From NCBI GenBank assembly GCA_017527075.1, contig JAFXQM010000010.1:62001-126000 (forward strand): DNA of 64,000 bases, written 5' to 3'. The notes beneath the pieces were generated by a model. That model did not search any database and was not told the DNA's origin. It worked only from the letters and a program-made list of their open reading frames with translations. The translations under genes were made by a program, and so were the position numbers. Positions 1 to 8,150 of the stretch are shown in pieces; position 1 is the first letter of the stretch; every line of letters begins with the position of its first letter. Source of the stretch: Selenomonadaceae bacterium (lineage in GTDB: Bacteria > Bacillota > Negativicutes > Selenomonadales > Selenomonadaceae).

Positions 1-236
1 TTGCGCGCGGTTAAAATTATCTCGTCGTTGCCGTCGTCGCCGTCCGCCACAATTTCCAAAAGCGTGGCGTTGGTGTAGGTATTGTAAATGTAATCCTTGT
101 CGTCGCCGCCGCTGAGCGTGACGGTGTTGGCCGAGCTGCGCAATGTGTCGTTGCCGCCCAAGCCGTAGACTGCAGAGCCCGATATCGAAGTCATCAAGCT
201 GTCGTTGCCGCTCGTGCCTCTGATAATATCTGCCAT
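1..236 (-). CDS. RTX-type calcium-binding repeat protein, N-terminal part (runs off left edge)
   Basis: Only the first 78 codons lie in the window. The ATG at 236 follows a GGAGAT ribosome binding site. The translation begins MADIIRGTSGND and then shows glycine/aspartate-rich nonapeptide-like motifs (YGLGGNDTL, SGGDDKDYI, ADGDDGNDE) typical of hemolysin-type (RTX) calcium-binding repeats. No signal peptide is present, as expected for type I secretion substrates. Repeats beginning at residue 7 mean this is a repeat-first protein and not a toxin with a long N-terminal domain. Total length and C-terminal secretion signal cannot be seen. It resembles the C-terminal third of the giant protein at 27790-32538. 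Confidence 0.8.
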   Translation of the reverse strand, partial: MADIIRGTSGNDSLMTSISGSAVYGLGGNDTLRSSANTVTLSGGDDKDYIYNTYTNATLLEIVADGDDGNDEIILTAR

Positions 237-301
237 GAAATCCATCTCCTTAAAAATTTTTTCCATTATAGGTGACAGAAAATTTTTTTATCAAGCGCAA
301 G

Positions 302-344
302 GTTAGTGGTTAGGGGTTAGAATTTCAATTCCTAATTCCTAATT
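302..344. repeat. heptamer-like intergenic repeat tract
   Basis: The tract has TTAG-spaced units (GTTAGTGGTTAGGGGTTAG) followed by two AATTCCT units of opposite orientation. It lies between the RTX gene start and the tRNA terminator. It belongs to the 7-bp repeat family seen at many gene junctions in this window. Confidence 0.7.
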
Positions 345-354
345 GAAAACGCGA

Positions 355-380
355 AAGCCCCGAAGTTTCCTCCGAGGCTT
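355..380 (-). terminator. terminator after tRNA-Thr
   Basis: On the minus strand an 11-bp stem (AAGCCTCGGAG pairing with CTTCGGGGCTT, two G-T wobbles) closes a GAAA tetraloop and is followed by TTTCGCGTTTT. It starts 14 nt after the tRNA CCA end. Confidence 0.75.
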
Positions 381-393
381 GTGATTTTCATTA

Positions 394-469
394 TGGAGCC
401 GGCTAAGGGACTCGAACCTTCGACCTGCGCATTACGAATGCGCTGCTCTACCAACTGAGCTAAGCCGGC
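394..469 (-). tRNA. tRNA-Thr (anticodon CGT)
   Basis: A 76-nt cloverleaf on the minus strand. The acceptor stem is GCCGGCT/AGCCGGC with discriminator T and an encoded CCA. The D arm is AGCTCAGTTGGTAGAGC, the anticodon stem is CGCAT/ATGCG with loop TTCGTAA, and the T loop is GGTTCGAGTCC. Anticodon CGT reads the threonine codon ACG. A terminator follows directly. It lies downstream of wecB on the same strand, 59 nt after the wecB stop. Confidence 0.95.
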
Positions 470-528
470 AAAGTGATTCAACGCGGGGAAATATATCACG
501 CAAAGTTTTTTCTGTCAAGAAAATTTTT

Positions 529-1665
529 TCAACCGCCGAATTCTTCGGGACGGTCAAAAGAAAAATCATGGTGCCACAAGAGAGCTTCGACGATTCTTTG
601 AGCGGCGTGGCCGTCGCCGTAGGGGCTGCGCGCCTCCGCCATCTTGCGATACTCTTCGTCGTCTTGGAGCAAAAGTTTCGCCGCGGCGTAGACTTTGGCT
701 TGATTGGTGCCGATTAACTTGACGGTGCCCGCGTCCACAGCTTCGGGGCGTTCGGTGGTGTCGCGCAGGACGAGGACGGGTTTGCCAAGCGCGGGAGCTT
801 CCTCTTGCACGCCGCCCGAATCCGTCAGAATCAGCGTCGCGCGATTCATCAGGTTGGCGAACGGCTCATAATCGAGCGGGTCAATCAATCGGACGCGTTC
901 CATGCCGCCGAGTTCATCGTTGACGACTTCACGGACGCGCGGGTTTTTGTGCACGGGGAAAATAATTTCGACGTCGGGAAATTCCTCAAGCAAAGACTTC
1001 AGAGCTTTGTAAACTTGGCGCATGGGCTCGCCCAAATTTTCGCGGCGGTGAGTGGTGACGAGGATAACTCGTTTGCCGTCGAAGTTGAATTGGGGGAAAG
1101 AAAAATCGGCACGGACAGTTTTGAAAAGCGCGTCGATGACGGTGTTGCCCGTGACGAAAATTTTTTCGGGGTCGACGCCTTCGCGCAGGAGATTTTCCTT
1201 GGCGGTGGCGGTTGGCGCGAAGTGCAAATCGGCCAGCGCGCCGGTCAAGCGGCGATTCATTTCTTCGGGGTAGGGCGAGAATTTATTTTGCGTGCGAAGC
1301 CCCGCCTCCACGTGTCCCACTTCTATTTGATGATAGTAAGCCGCAAGAGCCCCGGCAAAGGTGGTGGTCGTGTCGCCGTGAACCAAAACGACGTCGGGTT
1401 TGGCCGCCACAAAAACTTTGTCCAAGCCGAGCAACGCGCGGTCGGTGATGTCGAAGAGCGTTTGACCCTCGGACATGATGTTCAGGTCGAAGTCGGGGCG
1501 GATGTCAAAGAGATTCAAAACTTGGTCGAGCATTTCCCGATGTTGAGCGGTGACCGCCACGAGCGATTCAATCTGCGGATATTTGCACAGCTCCAAGACG
1601 ACGGGTGCCATCTTAATTGCTTCGGGTCTGGTCCCGAACACCGACATTACTTTTAATTTTTTCAT
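529..1665 (-). CDS. wecB: UDP-N-acetylglucosamine 2-epimerase, non-hydrolysing
   Basis: Interconverts UDP-GlcNAc and UDP-ManNAc in the cytoplasm, supplying ManNAc for surface polysaccharide or secondary wall polymer. The 378-residue length is normal for the family. Visible motifs: FGTRPEA near residue 10, HGDTTTT near 96, GHVEAGLRT near 117, YPEEMNRR near 132, TTHRRENLG near 204 and TDSGGVQEEAP near 286. These carry the conserved acidic residues and the catalytic-type histidine of the family. I place the start at ATG 1665, with GGTGA 7 nt upstream; an in-frame GTG at 1674 overlaps that ribosome binding site. It follows the S23-type gene by 15 nt and wecA is two genes upstream on the same strand, so the three look co-transcribed for polysaccharide initiation. 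Confidence 0.95.
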   Translation of the reverse strand: MKKLKVMSVFGTRPEAIKMAPVVLELCKYPQIESLVAVTAQHREMLDQVLNLFDIRPDFDLNIMSEGQTLFDITDRALLGLDKVFVAAKPDVVLVHGDTTTTFAGALAAYYHQIEVGHVEAGLRTQNKFSPYPEEMNRRLTGALADLHFAPTATAKENLLREGVDPEKIFVTGNTVIDALFKTVRADFSFPQFNFDGKRVILVTTHRRENLGEPMRQVYKALKSLLEEFPDVEIIFPVHKNPRVREVVNDELGGMERVRLIDPLDYEPFANLMNRATLILTDSGGVQEEAPALGKPVLVLRDTTERPEAVDAGTVKLIGTNQAKVYAAAKLLLQDDEEYRKMAEARSPYGDGHAAQRIVEALLWHHDFSFDRPEEFGG

Positions 1666-1680
1666 GACTGTCACCGTTGT

Positions 1681-2046
1681 TCAATTAGGAATGAGGAATT
1701 TTTTTGTGGTGTTGGTTATCGAGGACAGAATTTTTATCAGCTTAATACAATCGTCATGAATGCTCTTTGCCTGTGCAAGCGTCAGATATTTCGTGTCCTC
1801 AAGAATTTCAATCCAATAAGCAGATTCATTGGCTTCCTTCAGCGCGATGTACATTTTCGACAAAAAATCTGCCCGCGATTGAGCGTAGACCGATTCCCTA
1901 ACATTGGCTCCTATGCTCGTGCCGCTGCGCAACAGTTGCTTCGACATAACGTACTCGGACTTGTCAGCCTTGAGATAATTGTACAGATTCACTATCCTAA
2001 TCGCAAAGGCTTTACTCTTATCGAGAATCGGATTGGCTTTTTTCAT
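1681..2046 (-). CDS. four-helix bundle protein, S23/23S-IVS family
   Basis: A 121-residue mostly helical protein. LLRSGTSIGANVRE near residue 40 and the following SRADFLSKMYIALKEANESAYW are hallmarks of the S23/four-helix-bundle family, first named from ORFs in 23S rRNA intervening sequences. Biochemical function is unknown; members are often encoded beside polysaccharide genes. It sits between wecA (44 nt upstream) and wecB (15 nt downstream) on the same strand. The last residues (LIPN, then TGA) are translated from a TTCCTAA heptamer tract, so the extreme C-terminus may be a repeat-derived tail. Confidence 0.85.
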   Translation of the reverse strand: MKKANPILDKSKAFAIRIVNLYNYLKADKSEYVMSKQLLRSGTSIGANVRESVYAQSRADFLSKMYIALKEANESAYWIEILEDTKYLTLAQAKSIHDDCIKLIKILSSITNTTKKFLIPN

Positions 2047-2064
2047 CCCTCATTCTTCCTTCCC

Positions 2065-2096
2065 AATTCCTAATTCCTCATTCCTAATTCCTAATT
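2065..2096. repeat. heptamer tract at the wecA stop
   Basis: Four to five AATTCCT-type units. On the minus strand the TAG stop of wecA is the first TAG of the TTAGGAA tract. The following units run up to the S23 gene start and supply purine-rich sequence in front of it. Confidence 0.75.
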
Positions 2097-3128
2097 AATT
2101 GGTCGGGCAATGCCCAATTTTTTTACGCCGTAGAAAATGGCGACGACGACGACGAACAAAATCAGCACCGCGATTTGGGAACTGACCGCCGTCAAAGCAA
2201 TCGCACTCAAGCCGAACAACGCGCTTATCACATACATCAAAAGAACTGCTTGCCTTTGCGTGAAGCCGACGCTCAGCAACCGATGATGAAGATGACCTTT
2301 GTCGGGCTTGAAAATGGGAACGCCGCCGCGCAGTCGTCTGACGATGGCAAAAGTCGTGTCGAGTATCGGCAAGCCCAGCGCGAAGACCGGCACAACCAGC
2401 GCGATTGTCGCCACGGATTTTACTGCGCCCGTAACCGATATGCCCGCCAGCATGAAGCCCAGGAACATTGAGCCCGTGTCGCCCATGAAAATTTGCGCGG
2501 GATTGAAATTGTATTTGAGGAAGCCGACTGCCGCGCCCGCCAATGCCGCCGTCAAAACCGCGACCAAGATAAAATCCTGCTCCAGCGCAATGAGCATGAT
2601 TGTGAACGAGGCAATCGCCGAAACGCCCGCCGCCAATCCGTCGAGCCCGTCGATTAAGTTCACCGTGTTCGTCAGCCCCACGAGCCAAAACATTGTCGCG
2701 GGCACCGCGAACCACTCCAAATAAATGTAATCGCCGAACGGGTCAGTGACAAAATCGATTCGCACGTCGAACGCCGCGACCAACACTGCCGCCGCTCCGA
2801 TTTGTCCGAGCAATTTTATTTTCGCGGGAAGATTTTTATAATCGTCAATCAAACCGAGCGCAACGATTAAACTGCCCGACAAAACCAGCCCGACAGTTTC
2901 TCTGACCATCTCGGCGTCGAGCCCGAACTTTATCGCGACGAAAATCACCGCCGCCATGAACCCCGCGTATATCGCAAGCCCGCCGATTCGCGGGATTGGT
3001 TTCTTGTGAACTTTTCGGGCGTCGGGTTTGTCCAGCGCGCCCGTCCTCTTGGCCAGCAAAATCACCGCCGGAGTCACGAGCAACGACACCACACATGCCA
3101 CCGCGAACGCCCAATATTGTATCGGCAT
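2091..3128 (-). CDS. wecA: undecaprenyl-phosphate sugar-1-phosphate transferase, WecA/TagO/MraY-like
   Basis: An integral membrane enzyme that transfers GlcNAc-1-phosphate (or a related sugar-1-P) to undecaprenyl phosphate, the first step of O-antigen, ECA or teichoic-type polymers. The 345 residues contain about ten hydrophobic helices. Motifs: HKKPIPRIGG at 41-50, LIDDYKN near 93, NLIDGLDGLAAG at 157-168 (metal-binding aspartates), FMGDTGS at 214-220 and HLHHRL at 279-284, the histidine motif separating WecA/TagO from MraY. The exact sugar and gene name (wecA, tagO, rfe) cannot be fixed from sequence. The TAG stop lies in a heptamer repeat tract. The S23 gene and wecB follow. Confidence 0.9.
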   Translation of the reverse strand: MPIQYWAFAVACVVSLLVTPAVILLAKRTGALDKPDARKVHKKPIPRIGGLAIYAGFMAAVIFVAIKFGLDAEMVRETVGLVLSGSLIVALGLIDDYKNLPAKIKLLGQIGAAAVLVAAFDVRIDFVTDPFGDYIYLEWFAVPATMFWLVGLTNTVNLIDGLDGLAAGVSAIASFTIMLIALEQDFILVAVLTAALAGAAVGFLKYNFNPAQIFMGDTGSMFLGFMLAGISVTGAVKSVATIALVVPVFALGLPILDTTFAIVRRLRGGVPIFKPDKGHLHHRLLSVGFTQRQAVLLMYVISALFGLSAIALTAVSSQIAVLILFVVVVAIFYGVKKLGIARPIN

Positions 3129-3149
3129 TCAATCAACCCTTTTTATCAG

Positions 3150-3176
3150 TTAGGAGTTAGGAGTTAGGAGTTAAAA
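3150..3176. repeat. GTTAGGA tandem heptamer tract
   Basis: Three and a half perfect units of GTTAGGA upstream of wecA, in the divergent region between wecA and the GTPase gene. The three in-phase units are separated by exactly 7 bp. Confidence 0.85.
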
Positions 3177-3261
3177 CCCCTTGTTCCTTTGAAATTTTAC
3201 AACAGCGTTTAATCCCCGTCAATCACGGCAAAAAATTTTTCCGCGTCCGTTTTTAATTTCG

Positions 3262-3290
3262 TTGCTTGAAAAAGCGGGGCGTGATAAAAT
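3262..3290 (+). promoter_or_regulatory. sigma70-type promoter for the GTPase gene
   Basis: TTGCTT, a 17-bp spacer, then TAAAAT. It lies 38 bp upstream of the ATG at 3328. Assignment is by consensus only. Confidence 0.5.
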
Positions 3291-3327
3291 CCGAAAAGCA
3301 AATGACCAAAAGGGAGGACATGCGCTC

Positions 3328-3777
3328 ATGAAACAAGTAGGAATATTCGGCAAGCGCAAGAGCGGCAAGTCGGCACTGATGTACGCGTTGACCCGCCAGA
3401 AAATAATTCAGGGCGCGGCGTTCAGCGCAATGGAAATCAGCGGCGTCACGCGCGTCATGCTGGTCGACACGGTGGGCGTGGACGTGGAAGACTCCACCGC
3501 CGAAAAATCCGCGCAAAGTGTCGAAGTCGCGCTCATGCTCATCACCGACGACGCGTTCGAATTGGAGCTGGCGTGGATAAACAAACTGCGCAAGGCGGGC
3601 TCGGCGATAATCGTCGTGATAAGCAAGGCGGACGAATTCCCCGACGGCGGCGCGGCATTGGCGGCGGCCGTCAAGGAAGTGTCGGGGCTCAAAACCATTT
3701 GCGTCAGCTCTCACACCGGCGCGGGCGTCATCGAACTCGACGAGGAAATCAATCGCTTGTTAGGGACAAGGGATTAG
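3328..3777 (+). CDS. small HydF-like GTPase domain protein
   Basis: A 149-residue protein with a P-loop (GKRKSGKS, residues 8-15), a Walker B/G3-like DTVG (47-50) and a G4-like SKAD (99-102). The opening GIFGKRKSGKSALMYALT and the AMEI segment before the DTVG motif resemble the N-terminal GTPase domain of the hydrogenase maturase HydF. However, about ten residues that hold the G2 threonine in HydF are absent, as are the dimerisation and iron-sulfur domains. I infer a stand-alone, divergent relative and not a HydF. Start ATG 3328 has AGGGAGGA 9 nt upstream; the longer reading frame lacks a comparable site. The TAG stop sits in a GGGACAAGGGATTAG repeat. Confidence 0.6.
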   Translation: MKQVGIFGKRKSGKSALMYALTRQKIIQGAAFSAMEISGVTRVMLVDTVGVDVEDSTAEKSAQSVEVALMLITDDAFELELAWINKLRKAGSAIIVVISKADEFPDGGAALAAAVKEVSGLKTICVSSHTGAGVIELDEEINRLLGTRD

Positions 3778-3832
3778 GAACCGGGGACCGGCTTTTCCCT
3801 AACTCCTAACTCCTAAATCCTAACTCCTAAGA
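3765..3832. repeat. heptamer tract with opposed arms
   Basis: The plus-strand arm AGGGATTAGGAACC is followed by TAACTCC units repeated four times. The arm carries the stop of the GTPase gene, and the last unit abuts the GAGGGG ribosome binding site of the next gene. Confidence 0.7.
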
Positions 3833-3843
3833 GGGGATTGGAA

Positions 3844-4716
3844 ATGAGGAAAATATTTTTTGCTCTGCTTTTCACCACGATATTTTTTATTCCGCTCAAC
3901 GCCGCCGCCGAGACCCAATGGTTTTGGCTGGACTCCAACGACAAATACAGCAAGTACTTCGAGCCTGACTCCGTGACGATTAAGAAAAAAGTTGTCACGA
4001 GCGACGGCAGGGAAATTGCAATCGAGATTGAGGCGTGGACGAAGACAACTTACTCATACGAGGGTGCCGCCGAGACGATTAAAAATTACGCGATAACCAA
4101 CATCCTGCCCGACCCGCGCGCGCTCAGTTACAGCTTGGCTCTGCTCAGAGTCAATCCGCAAAATCGCACGCTCCAATACGTCCGCGAAGATTTTTACAAC
4201 GCCGACCACCAAGTCGTTTGGTCAAAGGCGGAAGGGCGCGTCAAGGAAATTACCTCGCGTTCCTTCGACGAAGAATTTTATTGCGCGATTGTCGACGAAG
4301 TTTTCCGGATGGGCGAACGCGACCGCAAACGCGCGCCCAAGGAAGAACGCTGGCTTGACCTTTGGACGTACACCGACGGCGACGGCGCGACCATAAATCT
4401 GACGGCCGACACCACGACCATGAGGCTCAAGGGCACGAATTTAATTCTGTGGGAGTGGCAAGTCAAAAAAAATTCGGGCGGACAGACGACCGAGATTCGT
4501 TTCATGAAAAAATCCGTGAACTTGACGCAGGGCACCGAAGTCATCAAGGACGGACAGATTTGGACGCCGACGAATTCTTGGCAGCAGCTCAAGGACGAAT
4601 ACGACGGAGCCTACCGCATGATTCACACCGACGACCCCGATTACAAAGGTCTGGTTCGGCTTCGCGCTTACGTCAAAAATAATTCGCGCTGGGTTACGCG
4701 CTACTCGCTTGACTGA
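3844..4716 (+). CDS. exported protein of unknown function
   Basis: I do not recognise the family. The 290-residue product starts with a clear Sec signal (MRKIFFALLFTTIFFIPLNAAAE) with probable cleavage after the AAA run near residue 22. The mature part is rich in aromatic residues and threonine. Its two halves both read as beta-rich segments opening with tryptophan motifs (TQWFWLDSNDKYSKYF near the start, EERWLDLWTYTDGDG near 165), which may be a diverged internal duplication. Only one cysteine is obvious and no anchor is seen, so it is likely periplasmic. ATG 3844 is chosen because GAGGGG ends 7 nt upstream; an in-frame TTG at 3838 is too close. metA follows after 13 nt. Confidence 0.65.
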   Translation: MRKIFFALLFTTIFFIPLNAAAETQWFWLDSNDKYSKYFEPDSVTIKKKVVTSDGREIAIEIEAWTKTTYSYEGAAETIKNYAITNILPDPRALSYSLALLRVNPQNRTLQYVREDFYNADHQVVWSKAEGRVKEITSRSFDEEFYCAIVDEVFRMGERDRKRAPKEERWLDLWTYTDGDGATINLTADTTTMRLKGTNLILWEWQVKKNSGGQTTEIRFMKKSVNLTQGTEVIKDGQIWTPTNSWQQLKDEYDGAYRMIHTDDPDYKGLVRLRAYVKNNSRWVTRYSLD

Positions 4717-4729
4717 GAGGTGACTGACA

Positions 4730-5662
4730 TTGCCGATAAAAATTCCGAACAACTTGCCGGCGACGCACATCCTGGAAACGGAAAATATTTTCGTCATGGA
4801 CGCCGACCGCGCTTACGCACAGGACATTCGCCCGCTGAAAATTTTAATCCTCAACCTCATGCCGATAAAATCCGTGACGGAAACGCAACTGCTTCGGCTC
4901 TTGGGCAACACGCCCCTGCAAGTCGAAGTCGATTTTATTTACACGCGCACTTATACGCCCACGCATACTTCCAAAGATTATCTCACCGAATTTTACGGGA
5001 CGTTCGACGACGTTAAAAATAAAAATTACGACGGTTTCATCATGACGGGCGCGCCGGTGGAGCTTCTGGAGTTCGAGGATGTTGCCTACTGGCAGGAGCT
5101 CGCCGAGATTATGGAGTGGAGCAAAACTCACGCGTGGTCTTCATTCCACATTTGCTGGGGCGCGCAGGCGGGTTTGTATTATCATTACGGCGTGCCGAAA
5201 TATTTGTTGCCTGAAAAATTTTCGGGCGTCTATGCGCACAAGCTTTGCGTCAAGCATGAAAAACTTCTGCGCGGCTTCGACGACGAATTTTTTGTGCCGC
5301 ATTCGAGATACACTGACATTCACCGCGAGGATATTGAAAAAGTTCCCGCGCTGACGATTTTGTCCGAGTCGGATGAAGTCGGCGTGTATGCCGTGGCGAA
5401 TTTATCTGCGCGGCAATTTTTCATCACGGGGCACGCCGAGTATGACCCGAACACTTTGCAGAACGAATATTGGCGCGACGTTCGCGCGGGGCTCAATCCG
5501 AACATTCCGCAAAATTATTTCCCGAATGACGACACGACACGCGAACCAATCGTCAAGTGGCGGTCGGTGGCTCATCTGCTCTTCGCCAACTGGTTGAACT
5601 ATTACGTTTATCAAGAGACGCCTTACGAGCTGGAGGCCATCAGCAGCAAATCTTTCTTATGA
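4730..5662 (+). CDS. metA: homoserine O-acyltransferase, MetA family (predicted acetyl-CoA type)
   Basis: Activates L-homoserine for methionine synthesis. The 310 residues align colinearly with the MetA family: catalytic Cys142 in ICWGAQ, His235 and Glu237 in TGHAEYD. Residue 111 is Glu ([10 protein letters not shown]). From published MetA work, Glu at 111 favours acetyl-CoA whereas Gly favours succinyl-CoA, so this enzyme is predicted to be a homoserine O-acetyltransferase despite its family name. Start is TTG 4730 with GAGAGGTGA upstream. The stop is followed by a strong terminator. No other methionine gene is adjacent, and the 13-nt gap to the upstream exported protein leaves no room for a riboswitch. 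Confidence 0.93.
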   Translation: MPIKIPNNLPATHILETENIFVMDADRAYAQDIRPLKILILNLMPIKSVTETQLLRLLGNTPLQVEVDFIYTRTYTPTHTSKDYLTEFYGTFDDVKNKNYDGFIMTGAPVELLEFEDVAYWQELAEIMEWSKTHAWSSFHICWGAQAGLYYHYGVPKYLLPEKFSGVYAHKLCVKHEKLLRGFDDEFFVPHSRYTDIHREDIEKVPALTILSESDEVGVYAVANLSARQFFITGHAEYDPNTLQNEYWRDVRAGLNPNIPQNYFPNDDTTREPIVKWRSVAHLLFANWLNYYVYQETPYELEAISSKSFL

Positions 5663-5673
5663 AATTTTTATCG

Positions 5674-5701
5674 GCGGCAAAGAAAAGTTGCCGCTTTTTT
5701 T
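5674..5701 (+). terminator. terminator after metA
   Basis: GCGGCAA pairs with TTGCCGC across a 7-nt loop and is followed by seven T. It lies 12 nt past the metA stop. Confidence 0.85.
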
Positions 5702-5729
5702 ATTGAAAATTTTTCCGCGCCGTGCCGTG

Positions 5730-5735
5730 TATAAT
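5730..5735 (+). promoter_or_regulatory. -10 element upstream of first Tad-like gene
   Basis: A perfect TATAAT. A TTGAAA lies 21 bp upstream, too far for a normal -35, so only the -10 is convincing. Confidence 0.4.
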
Positions 5736-5799
5736 AAAGCCGAAAGTTTTATGAAAGATGTGATGCTTTACGGAAACATTTACTCAACGCGGGCAAGCC

Positions 5800-8013
5800 A
5801 TGGTGTTGTACGGCTTGCTCGTTCCTTTATTTATTTTACTTATAGGCGCGGGTCTCGACCTGGGCTGGTACTACTTGAACGTGTCACGCCTGCAAAACGC
5901 GGCGGACGCGGCGGTGGTTGCGGGCACCCATGCTTTGGTTGATGACATCAACGCCAAAAACTCAGCCGCAAAAATTTCTGTCACTTACAATTACGACGGA
6001 ACGATTACCGACAAATATTCCGCCGACTACCTCTCGGATGCCGACACGAGCGTTGGCGACGAGGTTGCGGCAAATTACGCGCTGAAAAATCTTTCGGCGG
6101 ACGCTGACTGGACGAAAGCTCAAGACGTGAAGGCTTACACCTTATCCGACGACTGGAGCAGGGAAGAAGCCTCCGAAGTCACGCTGATGCCTTTCCTCTA
6201 CGAGAGCGGCGAAAATATTTATTACGTTGTCCACCTCACGGAAAAAGTTGAGCATCTGTTCTTGCCGGGTTTCTTCGACGCAATGGACGCGCCCGTCGTC
6301 GCCGTCGCCATGCTGACGAAAACCACCGGCACCGTTGCCGCCAAAAAAGTCAACATTGTCTTTGACGCAAACGGCGGCAACTTCGACGACAGAACCGACG
6401 AGACTTCAAGAGAATTCAAAGCGGCGGAAAGCATGGAGGACGACGAAACCTCCGAGCCTCTGTACTCAGGCAAGGGCAAGCCGTCAAATTCAATCCAAAA
6501 AGAATTCAAAGGCTGGAGCACAACTCAGAATCCGAAGGAAGGCGACAAAATTGTTATCTACGAGGACGGCAAGCAACTGAACAAAAACGAAGTCGCGGCT
6601 CTTTTCGGCGACAAGGACACCGTGACTTTGTACGCCGTGTGGAAAGAAGTCTTGCCCATGAACAACCGCACGCTCTGGGAGCAAATGCATTACCTCATCG
6701 CCAAAAATGTTTACGACCCCGACTGGGATGTTTCCGTCCAAAAATACGGCAAAGTAGGTGAAACCGCCAAGATAGTGCACAACTCGTTTGATGACATAAA
6801 CAACACGTATATCTACAACTACCACTACTACACGGAACGGATTAACTTGGAGACTGCCGTCACCAACAGTTCAAACGTAGGAAACGAAACCAGATACTTT
6901 ATCGACTTCCGCCGCAACGACTGGTTGAGTGTGTATCGTAGCTGGTACTACAGCACGGCAAATGCCAGAGTTCATTCGCTGTTTAACGTGAACAAAGCGT
7001 ATGATGTTCGTTCGGGTTACAACGACGACCCGCTGTATATACGCATTGAGGCGGAGCCGGGCAAAGACGGGCAATCAAGTGAAACCGCATATTATGCTAC
7101 GCCTATTAGGCAGATTGTCATTAACATAAACGCGGACAACACGGCTGATTCAAAACGCCCGCTGTTCTTCTATTACGACGGACCGGACAAAGTTAAGTCT
7201 GATAACGCCGCGCCTCAGCCCGTCATCTTGAATCTCAACGCGGATTTCAAAGGCGTGCTGTTCATGCCCGACGTCCCCGTTGTGATTAACGGCAACGGAC
7301 ACAAATTTGAAGGTTTCATCGTCGCCAAGGAATTTCGTTACCTCAACAGGAGAAGCGGCACGCGAGTCAAATACAGCTCGGACGGCAAGACAGTAACCAA
7401 CGCCTCGGACAATTTAATCCGCGTGAATCCCTCCACCGGCGACGTTTACAGCGTTTTGGCGGACGGCGATGACGCGCTCGCCATTTTCACGAACAACGAG
7501 GACAGGGACAAATTCAATCTGAATTCCGCCTCGCAGTTCAGAACTTTCAAGGCGCAGGTGGGCGTCAACTACATGTACATCTTCTACGACTTTAAATGCC
7601 AACTCGACCCGTCGCCGTTCTATCTGAACACCGGCGATTTGGTTCAGCTCTACAAACTCGTCAACGGTAAGCAAGTCCGCGTCACGAAGTGGGAAGACGT
7701 AAAACTTTACGACGCGCCGCTGACTGATTCGACGCGCAAAGAAATTCCGAAGGATCTGCCCTACAACGACCAGAACAAAGGAATTGTTCTGCTCGATTCA
7801 GACGGAAACCCCGCGCCGGTCTATGACGAGGCAGGCAACCCGATTTATTTCTGCGAGGATTACGTCAATCTGACGGGAGTTTACACGGTCTTCACGCTCG
7901 ACAGAGTGGTGGACGGCACCCGCGACCCGAAAGAATTTTTGTTGCCGACGACCGTCATCGACCCGAAAACTTATGAAGAAAAAATTTTGACCAACACCGA
8001 CGACTGGAAGTAG
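5800..8013 (+). CDS. Tad/TadG-like surface protein with InlB-type repeat (copy 1)
   Basis: A 737-residue protein. The N-terminus has one hydrophobic helix followed by GLDLGWYYLNVSRLQNAADA, the signature of the Tad/TadG-like N-terminal domain of Flp pilus systems. Residues about 185-265 form an InlB B-repeat-like unit (NIVFDANGG, FKGWSTT, VTLYAVW). Later comes VPVVINGNGHKFEGFIVAKEF, shared with the two paralogues, and the end DDWK is shared with copy 2. No anchor other than the N-terminal helix is visible. ATG 5800 lacks a ribosome binding site. The conserved codons for QRGQA lie just upstream in the same frame but are preceded by TGA at 5761, while ATG 5763 is one base out of frame. This suggests a 1-nt insertion near 5766 relative to copy 2. 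Confidence 0.8.
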   Translation: MVLYGLLVPLFILLIGAGLDLGWYYLNVSRLQNAADAAVVAGTHALVDDINAKNSAAKISVTYNYDGTITDKYSADYLSDADTSVGDEVAANYALKNLSADADWTKAQDVKAYTLSDDWSREEASEVTLMPFLYESGENIYYVVHLTEKVEHLFLPGFFDAMDAPVVAVAMLTKTTGTVAAKKVNIVFDANGGNFDDRTDETSREFKAAESMEDDETSEPLYSGKGKPSNSIQKEFKGWSTTQNPKEGDKIVIYEDGKQLNKNEVAALFGDKDTVTLYAVWKEVLPMNNRTLWEQMHYLIAKNVYDPDWDVSVQKYGKVGETAKIVHNSFDDINNTYIYNYHYYTERINLETAVTNSSNVGNETRYFIDFRRNDWLSVYRSWYYSTANARVHSLFNVNKAYDVRSGYNDDPLYIRIEAEPGKDGQSSETAYYATPIRQIVININADNTADSKRPLFFYYDGPDKVKSDNAAPQPVILNLNADFKGVLFMPDVPVVINGNGHKFEGFIVAKEFRYLNRRSGTRVKYSSDGKTVTNASDNLIRVNPSTGDVYSVLADGDDALAIFTNNEDRDKFNLNSASQFRTFKAQVGVNYMYIFYDFKCQLDPSPFYLNTGDLVQLYKLVNGKQVRVTKWEDVKLYDAPLTDSTRKEIPKDLPYNDQNKGIVLLDSDGNPAPVYDEAGNPIYFCEDYVNLTGVYTVFTLDRVVDGTRDPKEFLLPTTVIDPKTYEEKILTNTDDWK

Positions 8014-8030
8014 TTAAGAGTTAGAAATTT

Positions 8031-8069
8031 TTTCGTCGCGAAGAGAACTCTTTGCGGCGAAATTTTTTT
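8031..8069 (+). terminator. terminator after Tad-like copy 1
   Basis: A 14-bp stem (TTTCGTCGCGAAGA with TCTTTGCGGCGAAA, wobbles included) with a GAAC loop and seven T. It separates the two tandem paralogues. Confidence 0.85.
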
Positions 8070-8090
8070 GCGCGCGCCGAATTTTTTTGC

Positions 8091-8118
8091 TTGAAAAAAA
8101 TTTCCCGCTTGATACAAT
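8091..8118 (+). promoter_or_regulatory. promoter for Tad-like copy 2
   Basis: TTGAAA, a 16-bp spacer and TACAAT lie 33 bp upstream of the ATG at 8151, so copy 2 appears to be transcribed independently of copy 1. Confidence 0.5.
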
Positions 8119-8150
8119 GAAAAAAATTTCGGCGGAGAGGATGTCCTGTC

